Shown here piece after piece: positions 29,094 through 36,697 of a stretch of 44,268 nucleotides of DNA; position 1 is the stretch's first letter; every line of letters begins with the position of its first letter. The stretch lies in contig JACYLR010000030.1 in the NCBI GenBank assembly GCA_015272465.1, positions 1-44,268 on the forward strand. Reading direction: 5' to 3'. The notes under the pieces were generated by a model. It had not been told where the DNA came from and did not search any database. It saw only the letters and a program-made list of their open reading frames with translations. This DNA is from Gloeomargaritaceae cyanobacterium C42_A2020_066. Lineage in GTDB: Bacteria; Cyanobacteriota; Cyanobacteriia; Gloeomargaritales; Gloeomargaritaceae. The position numbers were made by a program, and so were the translations under genes.

Positions 29094-29750
29094 CTAGACC
29101 TGGGCGAAAAGCTGTTCCCAAGGCAGGTTCGGCCGGCCGGCCTGGGTGACAATTTCGACGATTTTATGGCGGGCGGCAGGCTGAAACAGGGCCTCGACGC
29201 AAACTTCAGCGACCCGCGTCCGGGGAATCCGCCCCTCAAATAGGGTGTCTGGCCCCTGCATCACTAGGGATTCCGTATTTTCAGTGTTGAGCAGTCCACC
29301 AGGACGGACGATGGTGTAGGGCAAGCCGCTGTCTTCGAGGTAGGTCTCTCCCTGGCGTTTCCAGTAGAGGATCAACCAAAACAGGTTGAGGGGATGAAAG
29401 AACTGGGAGACACACAGGGAGGAAACCAGCACAAAATGCTGCACCTTGGCCAGGCGAGCCGCATCCACCAGATTCTGTACCCCACAGCAGTCCACGGCCC
29501 AGGGGCCAGTGATCTCCAGACTGGGGCGGGCACCGGTGGCACAGATCAGGGCTGTGCTATTCCCCAGGGCAGGAGCAAGGGTGGCCCGTTGGGTGACATC
29601 GAGAAACACAAGCTCGGCCTCTGGGGGCAGGATTCGCCGGGCCAAGTCGAGATTGCGTACCCCGGCTCGTACAGGAATCTGGCGGCGCACCAGTTCTTGG
29701 ACAACTCGACGGCCGGTTTCTCCCGTGGCTCCCGCAACAAAAACCTGCAT
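29094..29750 (-). CDS. NAD(P)-binding protein of the NmrA/Ycf39/Tic62-like group
   Basis: A 218-residue atypical SDR. The nucleotide motif VFVAGATGETGRRVVQEL is GxTGxxG-type at the very N-terminus, then RAGVRNLDLARRI, ALICATGARP, VQHFVLVSSLCVSQ and the substrate-side YTIVRPGGLL. The YxxxK is replaced by YWKRQGE, as in members used as protein scaffolds or chaperones (Ycf39, HCF244, Tic62) rather than dehydrogenases. I start at ATG 29750 since the Rossmann strand follows directly; the ORF-track version adds 15 residues. Substrate or partner unknown; a photosystem-assembly role is possible but not shown. Confidence 0.85.
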   Translation of the reverse strand: MQVFVAGATGETGRRVVQELVRRQIPVRAGVRNLDLARRILPPEAELVFLDVTQRATLAPALGNSTALICATGARPSLEITGPWAVDCCGVQNLVDAARLAKVQHFVLVSSLCVSQFFHPLNLFWLILYWKRQGETYLEDSGLPYTIVRPGGLLNTENTESLVMQGPDTLFEGRIPRTRVAEVCVEALFQPAARHKIVEIVTQAGRPNLPWEQLFAQV

Positions 29751-29859
29751 CGGTGGTGCATTGGCAAGGCGAACACTCCTGACCCTAGCACTCACAGGCC
29801 ATACCCCGGAAGGGCAGACCCGCAGGGTTGCAGCGCGCTCAACGCTTCCGGGTTAACTC

Positions 29860-30234
29860 CTAGGTAAACGCTGCTTCGAGGTAGACATCGAGGTAGAGAC
29901 GGCCGGCCGCCCGGTGGACGAGGGCCACATCGAATCGACAGGGCCAGTCACTCCAGTTGGGATGGGCTGCCAAAAAGGCCGCCGCCGCCTGGCGCAGGTG
30001 GGTCTGCTTGCGGTCGGTGAGGGCTGCGAGGCCCCCCTGATCCCAGTTACCAGTCCGCCGGGTTTTGACCTCGACAAAGCTGATCAGGTTGGGTTGGAGC
30101 GCCACCAAATCCAGTTCTCCCCAGGGGCAGCGCCAACGGCGGGCCACCACCTGCCAACCCTGGGCTGTCAGCCAATCGGCTACCAGGATTTCTCCGGCGA
30201 GGCCCGTAGCGGCCGGCCGACTACCCTCAGTCAT
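29860..30234 (-). CDS. YraN family (UPF0102) nuclease-fold protein
   Basis: A 124-residue protein of the restriction-endonuclease-like fold: GEILVADWLTAQGWQVVARRWRCPWGELDLVALQPNLISFVEVKTRR gives the family core with the catalytic-type E...D...ExK set (ELDLVA and VEVKTR), then KQTHLRQAAAAFL and CRFDVALV. Cellular role is not established; proposed for DNA repair or uptake. The ATG at 30234 overlaps the stop of the metallo-beta-lactamase-fold gene by four bases (ATGA), so translation is coupled. Confidence 0.93.
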   Translation of the reverse strand: MTEGSRPAATGLAGEILVADWLTAQGWQVVARRWRCPWGELDLVALQPNLISFVEVKTRRTGNWDQGGLAALTDRKQTHLRQAAAAFLAAHPNWSDWPCRFDVALVHRAAGRLYLDVYLEAAFT

Positions 30235-30899
30235 ACCCCCACCCCCTGCCCCATAAGCCTCTGGGGATCGAGGTCGGCAAGACGCTCAGCCGCCCTATCC
30301 AGGGCATAGCGCCCCCGCAAAAAGCCACTGTTCGCCCCTGGACACATCCAGGCCAATGGAGCAGCAGCAAAATGCTCTTGAAGCCGGACGACACTCTGCA
30401 CCTGACGGCCCCAGTGAAAGGTTTTGCGATGATGCAAGGGCCGCAGGGTACCCTGGGTATCAGGGAGCAAATGACGGCCCGTGAATAAAACACCCCCCGA
30501 TTCACCCCAGTAGAAGCAACTAGAACCAGGGGAGTAACCGGGCGTCCACAGGGCTGTCATCTGGGGCAGTTCTGTCCATGCAGAGCCAAAGGTCTGACAG
30601 TCAACCCCCGGCAGCAGGTAGGCTTCCTGTTCCTGTACCAGGACTTGGCATCCGAGCGCCTTCTGGAAAGCCGCCACTTGCGCCATCGCATCCCGATGGG
30701 TGAGCAACAGCCAGGCCACCCCTCCCCGATCTGCCAGGGCCGCGGCCCGTTCGGGACTCCAGGCCGGACAGTCCACCAGGAGGTTCCCCTGGGTTCCTAG
30801 AATGAGGTAGGCGGTGCCACCGAGGGTAGCCCGGTTGGGGGGAAAGGCGAACAGATCGGGCAAGACAGGCCGGAGTTCCAGGACGTCCACAAAATACAC
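30231..30899 (-). CDS. Metallo-beta-lactamase-fold protein with degenerate metal site
   Basis: A 222-residue protein with the MBL fold order: GGTAYLILGTQGNLLVDCPAW, then LLLTHRDAMAQ where active enzymes have HxHxDH, TPGYSPGSSCFYW where they have TPGHTPGS, and FTGRHLLPD where they have GD. At least three canonical metal ligands are therefore changed. I recall a cyanobacterial/plastid group with a THRDD(V)AD version of the motif, so this may be an inherited subfamily trait. The start GTG 30899 lies one base from the divergent protease start; an in-frame GTG nine bases later is an alternative. Coupled to yraN by a four-base overlap. Confidence 0.8.
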   Translation of the reverse strand: MYFVDVLELRPVLPDLFAFPPNRATLGGTAYLILGTQGNLLVDCPAWSPERAAALADRGGVAWLLLTHRDAMAQVAAFQKALGCQVLVQEQEAYLLPGVDCQTFGSAWTELPQMTALWTPGYSPGSSCFYWGESGGVLFTGRHLLPDTQGTLRPLHHRKTFHWGRQVQSVVRLQEHFAAAPLAWMCPGANSGFLRGRYALDRAAERLADLDPQRLMGQGVGV

Positions 30900-30900
30900 A

Positions 30901-32253
30901 ATGCTTTGGCTGGTGCTGGGGTTGGCGGGAATCGGGATTTACTGGGCGGGGCGCGGCCGGCCGGCCGGGCTTTGGGAGGGGCGTTTAGGGTTGGGCCTCG
31001 CTGTGGTCGGTTGGCTTCTCCACGCCGCTTCAGCAGCCACTTGGCCCTGGGAACTGGGCGCCGTCGCCTCCTATTGTATGGTGCTCCAGTGGGGTGGCAT
31101 GGGCCAACGGCCGGCCGTCCAGCCCCTGCAACCGGAGGAGATGACCCGTCTCCAGGGGTGTTTTCCCTGGACGCTGTACTACCTACAGCAGGTGGAGTAT
31201 CACCCCCAAGGGCTGATCTGTCGCGGTCAACTGCGAACCCCAGCCGACACCGCCTACGAATCCATTGCCGCCAATATCCGTCAGCAGTTTGGCCAGCGGT
31301 TTTGGGTGCGCCTCCAACAGGGACAGGATGAAAAGCCCTTCTTTGCCCTTGTTCCCAATCCCCAGGGTGAGCTGCGCCAGCGCCTGCGGCCCACCAGCCA
31401 GGAGTGGAACACGCTGGCTATGCTGCTCCTGACTACGGCCTTGACCACCAGCTTGGTAGGCGCCCAACTAGCGGACTTTGACCTCTCACGGCGCGACTTG
31501 GGCTTTATCCCGGCCGGCCTCCCCTACAGTCTGGCTCTGCTGGCCATCTTGCTCAGCCATGAACTCGGCCACTTTGCCACCGCCTGGTTCTACGGGGTGC
31601 GGGCTTCGTTACCCTACTTCATCCCCTTTCCCTGGCTACCGGGCACTCTGGGGGCCTACGTGCGTATGCACACCCCGATTCCCCATCGTCGCGCCCTGTT
31701 TGACATTGCCCTCGCTGGGCCAGTGGTTGGCCTAGCAGTCAGCCTTCCCTTACTGGTTTGGGGGCTGCTCCACTCTGCGCCAGTGGCCCCGGCCGGCCCA
31801 GGATTTTCCCTCAGTCCGGAGCACTTTACCCCCCAGGTTTCTACCCTCTTGGCCGGGATCACCCGCCTCGTTCTGGGTGCCCAAACCACGTCAGCCCTCC
31901 ACCTACACCCGATTGCGGTGGCGGGTTGTATTGGATTGGCAGTCACAGCCTTTAATCTGCTGCCCATTGGACGTTTGGATGGCGGCCATCTGATCCACGC
32001 CATGGTCGGTCAACGGCCGGCCGCCACCATTGGTATTCTCACGAAATGGCTGCTCCTGATCTTGGCCTGGATCCGGCAGCCCTGGCTGTTCCTGGGGGTG
32101 ATTCTGCTGTTTCTGGTGCCCAGTTTGGATGAACCCGCCCTCAACGATGTCACTGACCTCGACCATCGCCGGGACGCCCTCGGCCTCGTGGCCCTAGCCG
32201 GCCTGATTCTCCTACTCTTGCCCGCGCCCACATTCCTACTGGGAGGTTCCTAG
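30901..32253 (+). CDS. Site-2 protease (M50 family), EGY-like
   Basis: A 450-residue intramembrane zinc metalloprotease resembling plant EGY1/EGY2 and their cyanobacterial relatives. The zinc motif is in LLSHELGHFATAWFYGVRAS, followed by the conserved LPYFIPFPWLPGTLGAYVRM and the third-ligand motif NLLPIGRLDGGHL. Seven or more hydrophobic segments are visible, and residues 65-160 form a soluble insertion. Family members release membrane-bound regulators or affect thylakoid development. I start at ATG 30901; the ORF-track version reaches back into the opposite gene. The methyltransferase gene follows after two bases. Confidence 0.92.
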   Translation: MLWLVLGLAGIGIYWAGRGRPAGLWEGRLGLGLAVVGWLLHAASAATWPWELGAVASYCMVLQWGGMGQRPAVQPLQPEEMTRLQGCFPWTLYYLQQVEYHPQGLICRGQLRTPADTAYESIAANIRQQFGQRFWVRLQQGQDEKPFFALVPNPQGELRQRLRPTSQEWNTLAMLLLTTALTTSLVGAQLADFDLSRRDLGFIPAGLPYSLALLAILLSHELGHFATAWFYGVRASLPYFIPFPWLPGTLGAYVRMHTPIPHRRALFDIALAGPVVGLAVSLPLLVWGLLHSAPVAPAGPGFSLSPEHFTPQVSTLLAGITRLVLGAQTTSALHLHPIAVAGCIGLAVTAFNLLPIGRLDGGHLIHAMVGQRPAATIGILTKWLLLILAWIRQPWLFLGVILLFLVPSLDEPALNDVTDLDHRRDALGLVALAGLILLLLPAPTFLLGGS

Positions 32254-32255
32254 CC

Positions 32256-32885
32256 GTGGGCGGCGGCTACCAGTGGCTCTTTGCCTGGTGCATGGCCCAC
32301 ACCATGGCCGACTACGAACAGGCGGTGGCTCCCCACAAACACGACCTCTTTGCCGGGATTGGCGGCCGCATCCTGGAACTGGGCGCCGGGACTGGCCCCA
32401 ATGCGGTTTACTACCCCCCGGGCAGCACCTGGATTGCCCTAGAGCCGAATCCTTACATGTACCCCTACCTGAAGCAGGCCGCCCAAACCCACGGACTTCA
32501 CCTGGAACTGGCGGCCGGCCGGGCTGAGGCCATTCCCCTCGCGGATGCCAGCGTGGATGCCGTTGTCAGTACCCTTGTCCTCTGCTCCGTCAGCAATCCC
32601 AGCCAAGTCCTTCAGGAAGTGCTACGGGTGCTCAAGCCAGGCGGTACCTTTCATTTCCTCGAGCATGTGGCGGCACCGACCCAGACACGGCTATGGCATT
32701 GGCAGAAACGACTCAAACCCCTGTGGCGTTGCCTGGCTGACGGCTGTTGTCCCGACCGGGAAACGGGCCGCAGTGTGGAGCAGGCCGGATTTGCCTCGGT
32801 TAACTACACGGCCTTCGAAGCCCCCCTACCCGCCCTGGTGCGTCCCCAACTGGTCGGCCGTGCCCACAAAGCCGCTTTAGCGTAG
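32256..32885 (+). CDS. Class I SAM-dependent methyltransferase, METTL7/UbiE-like
   Basis: A 209-residue methyltransferase with motif I ILELGAGTGPNAVYY, the acidic ALEPNPYM (residue binding the ribose), AIPLADASVDAVVSTLVLCSV (motif II-III) and LKPGGTFHFLEHVAAP. The general layout, including an aromatic-rich N-terminus (WLFAWCMAHTMADYEQ) and a Cys-containing DGCCPDRETG segment, resembles the METTL7-like lipid/thiol methyltransferase group. Substrate unknown. The GTG at 32256 is two bases after the protease stop, so the pair is an operon. Confidence 0.83.
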   Translation: MGGGYQWLFAWCMAHTMADYEQAVAPHKHDLFAGIGGRILELGAGTGPNAVYYPPGSTWIALEPNPYMYPYLKQAAQTHGLHLELAAGRAEAIPLADASVDAVVSTLVLCSVSNPSQVLQEVLRVLKPGGTFHFLEHVAAPTQTRLWHWQKRLKPLWRCLADGCCPDRETGRSVEQAGFASVNYTAFEAPLPALVRPQLVGRAHKAALA

Positions 32886-32930
32886 CTCACCGATAGGAGC
32901 AGCCCCCCAGAGACTCACCAAGCACCGGCC

Positions 32931-32936
32931 TATAAT
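32931..32936 (+). promoter_or_regulatory. Consensus -10 box of nrtR-nadE
   Basis: A perfect TATAAT lies 27 bases upstream of the nrtR GTG in the 78-bp gap after the methyltransferase gene. No good -35 is present at 16-18 bases, which can indicate dependence on an activator. I could not see an obvious NrtR palindrome. Confidence 0.5.
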
Positions 32937-32963
32937 CGAGGCAATCTCCCTCTAAACCCAGCC

Positions 32964-33665
32964 GTGGCTGCCCCTTCCACCACCCTGAATCGGGTGATCC
33001 CCTTCCAGGTGGGGGTCGAGATTGTGGTGTTTTCCATCGATATCACCGCCGATAACCTCCAGGTTCTGCTAGGAGAAACCGGCTGCGGGCGGTGGCAATT
33101 GCCGGGCGCAGAGATTCAAGCGGCCGAAAGTTTGGAGCAAGCTGCTGATCGGGTACTCCGCCAGACCCTGAGGGTGGACAACCTCTACCTTGAGCAACTC
33201 TACACCTTTGGTGGCCCCGGTCGGGATAGCCGGGAAACCCCCTACCAGCGTTACCTGGCGGTCAGCTACGTTGCCCTCGTCCGCCTCCAAACCACCACGC
33301 TCCTCCAAGAGCACCGAACCGTGACCTGGCATCCTGTCCAGGCCCTCCCCCCTTTGGTGGGGGATCATCGGCAGATTGTCGCTTACGGCTATCGTCGTCT
33401 CCGCAATAAGTTGGAGTACAGTCCGGTGGCCTTCGATATTCTGCCGGAGGAGTTTACGCTCAACGAACTTTATCAGGTCTATACCCTCGTGCTTGGGCCG
33501 CAGTTCTCGGACTATTCCAACTTCCGCACCCGGCTGCTGAAGCTGGGCTTTCTGGTGGACACGGGCCACAAGATTTGCCGTGGGGCCGGCCGGCCGGCCA
33601 CTCTCTACCGGTTTGACCGCGAGGCATTCCAGCCTTACCAGAATCAACCCCTCGTGTTTGTCTAG
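32964..33665 (+). CDS. nrtR: NrtR-type Nudix-domain transcriptional regulator of NAD metabolism
   Basis: A 233-residue protein with an N-terminal Nudix domain and a C-terminal winged helix. The first half (VEIVVFSIDI...WQLPGAEIQAAESLEQAADRVLRQTLRV) has the Nudix fold but the catalytic box GX5EX7REUXEEXGU is eroded, as in NrtR, which binds ADP-ribose as effector rather than hydrolysing it. The second half (LEYSPVAFDILPEEFTLNELYQVY...FRTRLLKLGFL...GRPATLYRFD) is the NrtR DNA-binding part. It is followed two bases later by nadE, the expected target pathway, and probably represses its own operon. GTG start. Confidence 0.9.
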   Translation: MAAPSTTLNRVIPFQVGVEIVVFSIDITADNLQVLLGETGCGRWQLPGAEIQAAESLEQAADRVLRQTLRVDNLYLEQLYTFGGPGRDSRETPYQRYLAVSYVALVRLQTTTLLQEHRTVTWHPVQALPPLVGDHRQIVAYGYRRLRNKLEYSPVAFDILPEEFTLNELYQVYTLVLGPQFSDYSNFRTRLLKLGFLVDTGHKICRGAGRPATLYRFDREAFQPYQNQPLVFV

Positions 33666-33667
33666 TC

Positions 33668-35371
33668 ATGGCCCCACCGTCAGCACCCCTGGTCATGGGC
33701 TTGGGACAATGCAATCCCGTGGTGGGTGACCTGGAAGGCAATGCCCAGCGCATCCTCGACCTCGCCAAACAGGGCGTGCCCCAGGGGCTTCAGCTTCTGA
33801 TTACGCCAGAGCTTTCCCTCTGTGGGTATCCCCCCCGCGATCTGCTGCTCGAACCCTACTTCGTCGCCCGCGCCCAAACCGTGCTGGTGCAGCTTGCCCA
33901 GGACTTGCCCACCCAAGTGGGTGCCCTGGTGGGAACGATTCTGCCCAATCCGGACTGGTGGCAGAAGGGGGAGAAGCCCCTCTACAACAGCGTGGCCTAC
34001 GTGCAAGGAGGTCGGATTCGCCAAACTTTTCACAAGCGGCTCCTGCCCAACTACGACGTGTTTGACGAGGAGCGCTATTTCCAGAGTGGGCCGCCCAATG
34101 GGATCCTGCGGTTGGGGGGCCTGCGGCTGGGGATCACGATTTGTGAAGACCTATGGAATGACCCTGAGTTTTGGAGCGGCCGACGCTACGGCCTTGATCC
34201 CGTGGCTGATCTCGCTAACCGGGGTATTGATCTATTGATCAATCTTTCGGCTTCACCCTACACCCAGGACAAGCAAAAGCTGCGGGAGAGCCTGCTCGGT
34301 CACTGCGCCAAGCGCTATCAAGTGCCCCTGGTTTACGTCAATCAGGTGGGGGGCAATGATGACCTAGTGTTTGATGGCCATAGTTTGGTGCTGGATAGCA
34401 GTGGTGACTTGGTGACCCGCTGTCCAGGATTCACCGAAGAGTTGCGAGTGGTCAGCCTAGCGGCCGGCCGAGGCTGGGTGGATAAGCCAGTACCGGCTCC
34501 CCTGGACACCCCCCTGGCCGAACTCTGGCAGGCCCTAGTCACCGGGATTCGGGATTACGTTCACAAAAGCGGCTTTCAGCAGGCCCTTGTGGGACTCAGC
34601 GGGGGCGTGGATTCGGCGCTGGTGGCGGCCCTGGCAACCGAGGCCCTGGGGGCTACCCAGGTTCTAGGGGTACTTATGCCCTCTCCCCACAGTTCATCAG
34701 GTTCAGTGGCCGATGCTCAGGAACTGGCCGGCCGGCTGGGCATGCCCACCATGACCCTGGGCATTGAAGCCCTGATGGCGGAATACGAGCACACCCTCAG
34801 TCCCGTATTCAGCCACAAAGACCTAGGCGTGACGGCCGAAAATATTCAGGCCCGGATTCGCGGCAATCTGCTGATGGCCCTCGCCAACCAGTTGGGTTGC
34901 CTGGTGCTGGCAACGGGCAACAAATCTGAACTAGCCGTCGGCTATTGCACGCTCTACGGAGACATGTGTGGGGCCCTGGCTCCCATCGCCGACCTGTGGA
35001 AAACCCAGGTTTACGAACTGTGCACCTGGCGCAATCAGCAGCGGCCGGCCGTGTTTCCCGCAGCGATTTTGACCAAGGCCCCCAGCGCTGAGTTGCGGCC
35101 CGGCCAGACTGATCAAGATACCTTGCCGCCCTATTCCACCCTGGATGCCATCCTGCACCGGCTGTTGCTGGATCACCAAACACCCCAGCAGATTGTGGCC
35201 GCCGGGTTTGAGGCCCCAACCGTCGCCCAAGTCCTGACGTGGGTGGCACGGGCCGAATTTAAGCGCCGCCAAGCTGCCCCGGTTCTCAAGGTTAGCGAGC
35301 GGGCCTTTGGGATCGGCTGGCGTTTCCCCGTCGCAGCCGAGCGCAGTTGGGAGATAGCCAACCCAGATTGA
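33668..35371 (+). CDS. nadE: Glutamine-dependent NAD+ synthetase
   Basis: NadE amidates nicotinic acid adenine dinucleotide to NAD+, the last step of NAD synthesis. 567 residues, the two-domain form. The N-terminal nitrilase-fold glutaminase has the catalytic triad in TPELSLCGYPPRDLL (Glu), FHKRLLPNYDVFDEERYF (Lys) and GITICEDLWND (Cys). The C-terminal synthetase has the PP-loop GLSGGVDSALVAAL, SSSGSVADAQELA and ATGNKSELAVGYCTLYGDM. It is translationally adjacent to nrtR. The ATG at 33668 is clear. The 376 bases after it hold no gene. Confidence 0.97.
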   Translation: MAPPSAPLVMGLGQCNPVVGDLEGNAQRILDLAKQGVPQGLQLLITPELSLCGYPPRDLLLEPYFVARAQTVLVQLAQDLPTQVGALVGTILPNPDWWQKGEKPLYNSVAYVQGGRIRQTFHKRLLPNYDVFDEERYFQSGPPNGILRLGGLRLGITICEDLWNDPEFWSGRRYGLDPVADLANRGIDLLINLSASPYTQDKQKLRESLLGHCAKRYQVPLVYVNQVGGNDDLVFDGHSLVLDSSGDLVTRCPGFTEELRVVSLAAGRGWVDKPVPAPLDTPLAELWQALVTGIRDYVHKSGFQQALVGLSGGVDSALVAALATEALGATQVLGVLMPSPHSSSGSVADAQELAGRLGMPTMTLGIEALMAEYEHTLSPVFSHKDLGVTAENIQARIRGNLLMALANQLGCLVLATGNKSELAVGYCTLYGDMCGALAPIADLWKTQVYELCTWRNQQRPAVFPAAILTKAPSAELRPGQTDQDTLPPYSTLDAILHRLLLDHQTPQQIVAAGFEAPTVAQVLTWVARAEFKRRQAAPVLKVSERAFGIGWRFPVAAERSWEIANPD

Positions 35372-35747
35372 CGCCATGCTGGGCAGGAACACGTCAAACC
35401 TGGGGAGGCGTGCCCGATTGATCGCCAGTCACCTAAGCTTGACAGAGTATAGGGGCCTATCCTGAAAGCCAATGGCTGAGTAGCCAACCCCGGACGTTCA
35501 TCCTAATGAGTTACAGCTACTCCAGCTTAGATTGACACATCAGGTTCAAAGATGTAGGTGCAACAGCCCCCTTTTTGGTTCAGAGGCTTACGTACTGGAC
35601 GTGTGTCAAGCCAAAGCAATCTGGCTATAACCCAAGATGGAGCGTAGTTCTGCACAGTTCTCGACCTTGACGTGCCGGGGGGGGAGGGGTGATATAACCG
35701 TGCTCAGTTGGTAGTGGTATAAATCTTTAAGCCTTAAGGAGCGAGTC
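35372..35747 (+). other. Long intergenic region between nadE and the PEP-CTERM-like gene
   Basis: 376 bases without an ORF I believe. It is less G+C-rich than its surroundings and contains no GGCCGGCC. Visible elements are TTGACA at 35439 and 35532 without matching -10 boxes, a short palindrome ATAGGGGCCTAT, a T-run after CCCC at 35572, and the promoter-like pair listed below. No nadE terminator hairpin is clear. A small RNA could be hidden here but nothing shows one. Confidence 0.45.
35667..35698 (+). promoter_or_regulatory. Candidate promoter of the PEP-CTERM-like gene
   Basis: TTGACG (35667-35672) is followed by GATATA (35691-35696, 18-base spacer) or TATAAC (35693-35698, 20-base spacer). 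The spacer is an almost unbroken G run (about nine G), which may affect melting or be length-variable. AAGGAG stands six bases before the ATG at 35748. Confidence 0.5.
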
Positions 35748-36299
35748 ATGACCTTGGCACTAAAACGGTCACTGTTGACCGTGGCCATCGGTGTGGGGTG
35801 TGTGGGGGTGGTGATGGATGTTCGCCCTGCGGCCGCCATCTCGCTCACGTGGACGCTGAGTGGCTTTAACTTTGTCGATGGCACCACGGCTGTGGGCAGC
35901 TTTGACTACGATGCCGATACCAACACCTACAGCAACATCAGCATCATCGTGGATAATCCCATCCCTGCCAATGGGGTGCCGGGCTATAGCTTTCCGAGTG
36001 TGTTTACGGATTCCGATATATTCTTTGGCGATAGTTCGTCGCTGGTGTTAGGGCCAGATAACAATCTTTTTGACCAGTTCTTCGACATCCCTCTGACCAA
36101 TGCCGGTGGCACCATAGGGGTTATTGCTAACTATGGGGATAATTTTGGTGACGGTGTTCGCCAAACCACTGGCACCATCTCAGCAGTCGGCGTACCCGTT
36201 CCCGCACCCCCAGGGGTGTTGGGTCTGCTGCTCTCCGGTGCCCTGGCGGCCCGCAAGTCTCGGCGCGCCGTTTCCATAGCACCCAATGCCGCCGTCTAG
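35748..36299 (+). CDS. Secreted protein with PEP-CTERM-like sorting tail
   Basis: A 183-residue exported protein. The N-terminus MTLALKRSLLTVAIGVGCVGVV followed by RPAAA-IS is a Sec signal peptide with an AxA cleavage site. The mature part is rich in Asp, Asn, Gly and aromatic residues (GSFDYDADTNTYSNISI, FFGDSSSLVLGPDNN), as in exported cyanobacterial proteins of unknown function. The end VPAPPGVLGLLLSGALAARKSRR has the layout of a PEP-CTERM sorting signal (Pro motif, hydrophobic helix, basic cluster), but with PAPP instead of PEP and 12 extra residues after the basic cluster. It has its own promoter, AAGGAG site and terminator and stands alone. Confidence 0.8.
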   Translation: MTLALKRSLLTVAIGVGCVGVVMDVRPAAAISLTWTLSGFNFVDGTTAVGSFDYDADTNTYSNISIIVDNPIPANGVPGYSFPSVFTDSDIFFGDSSSLVLGPDNNLFDQFFDIPLTNAGGTIGVIANYGDNFGDGVRQTTGTISAVGVPVPAPPGVLGLLLSGALAARKSRRAVSIAPNAAV

Positions 36300-36336
36300 G
36301 CTGGGTCACGCTAACACGTTGTAACTCTAGATAGAT

Positions 36337-36375
36337 AAGCTGGGCGTCTCCCATTCCCCGGAGTCCCCAGCTTTT
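36337..36375 (+). terminator. Intrinsic terminator of the PEP-CTERM-like gene
   Basis: AAGCTGGG (36337-36344) pairs with CCCAGCTT (36366-36373), and the run of T continues to 36375. The loop contains a second small pairing (CTCC/GGAG). It lies 38 bases after the stop codon. Confidence 0.75.
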
Positions 36376-36402
36376 GGTTGAGTACCTTCGCCCTATTCGT
36401 TG

Positions 36403-36497
36403 CGGTATCGCTATACCGTAAAACTTTTTGCCGGCCATCTATCGGCCCGAATCAGGTTGCCATTTCGCCTATTGTTGGCTATTTTCGCCAAAATAGC
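36403..36497. repeat. Two perfect small inverted repeats downstream of tRNA-Gly
   Basis: CGGTAT-CGCT-ATACCG (36403-36418) and GCTATTTT-CGCC-AAAATAGC (36478-36497) are exact hairpins with four-base loops in the 200-base gap between the PEP-CTERM terminator and tRNA-Gly. Neither is followed by a T-run on the tRNA strand. They may help 3' processing of the tRNA transcript or be remnants of a small mobile repeat; function unknown. Confidence 0.5.
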
Positions 36498-36580
36498 GCA
36501 GATTACAAGGCGCTGATCAGGGGGTGCAAATTAGCCTCTAAAGCCTATGAGTACGGTGCTGTCGGGTTTGTAGCCTTTGA

Positions 36581-36651
36581 AGCGGGCAGCGAGAATCGAA
36601 CTCGCATCAACAGTTTGGAAGACTGTAGTTTTACCACTAAACTATGCCCGC
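36581..36651 (-). tRNA. tRNA-Gly(UCC)
   Basis: On the minus strand a full 71-base cloverleaf can be drawn: acceptor GCGGGCA/TGCCCGC, D-arm with GTTTAGTGGTAAAAC, anticodon stem-loop CAGTC-TTCCAAA-CTG type with anticodon TCC, a five-base variable loop, T-arm GCGAG-TTCGATT-CTCGC, and U as discriminator base as usual for glycine. CCA is not encoded. The ORF-track protein across it (36378-36713) is spurious. Confidence 0.95.
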
Positions 36652-36668
36652 ACCACAGCCAGAGTCCT

Positions 36669-36697
36669 ATTTTAGGGGAAACCCGTCTCAATTGCAG
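36669..36697 (-). promoter_or_regulatory. Candidate tRNA-Gly promoter
   Basis: Minus strand: CTGCAA (36692-36697), 17 bases, then TAAAAT (36669-36674), 17 bases before the mature tRNA 5' end. The -10 is good and the -35 is weak; the -35 overlaps the end of dacB. Confidence 0.45.

Noticed and set aside
35532-35585. Second promoter or small RNA in the nadE to PEP-CTERM gap
   Set aside because: TTGACA is present, but no -10 at proper distance and no stable hairpin before the T-run.
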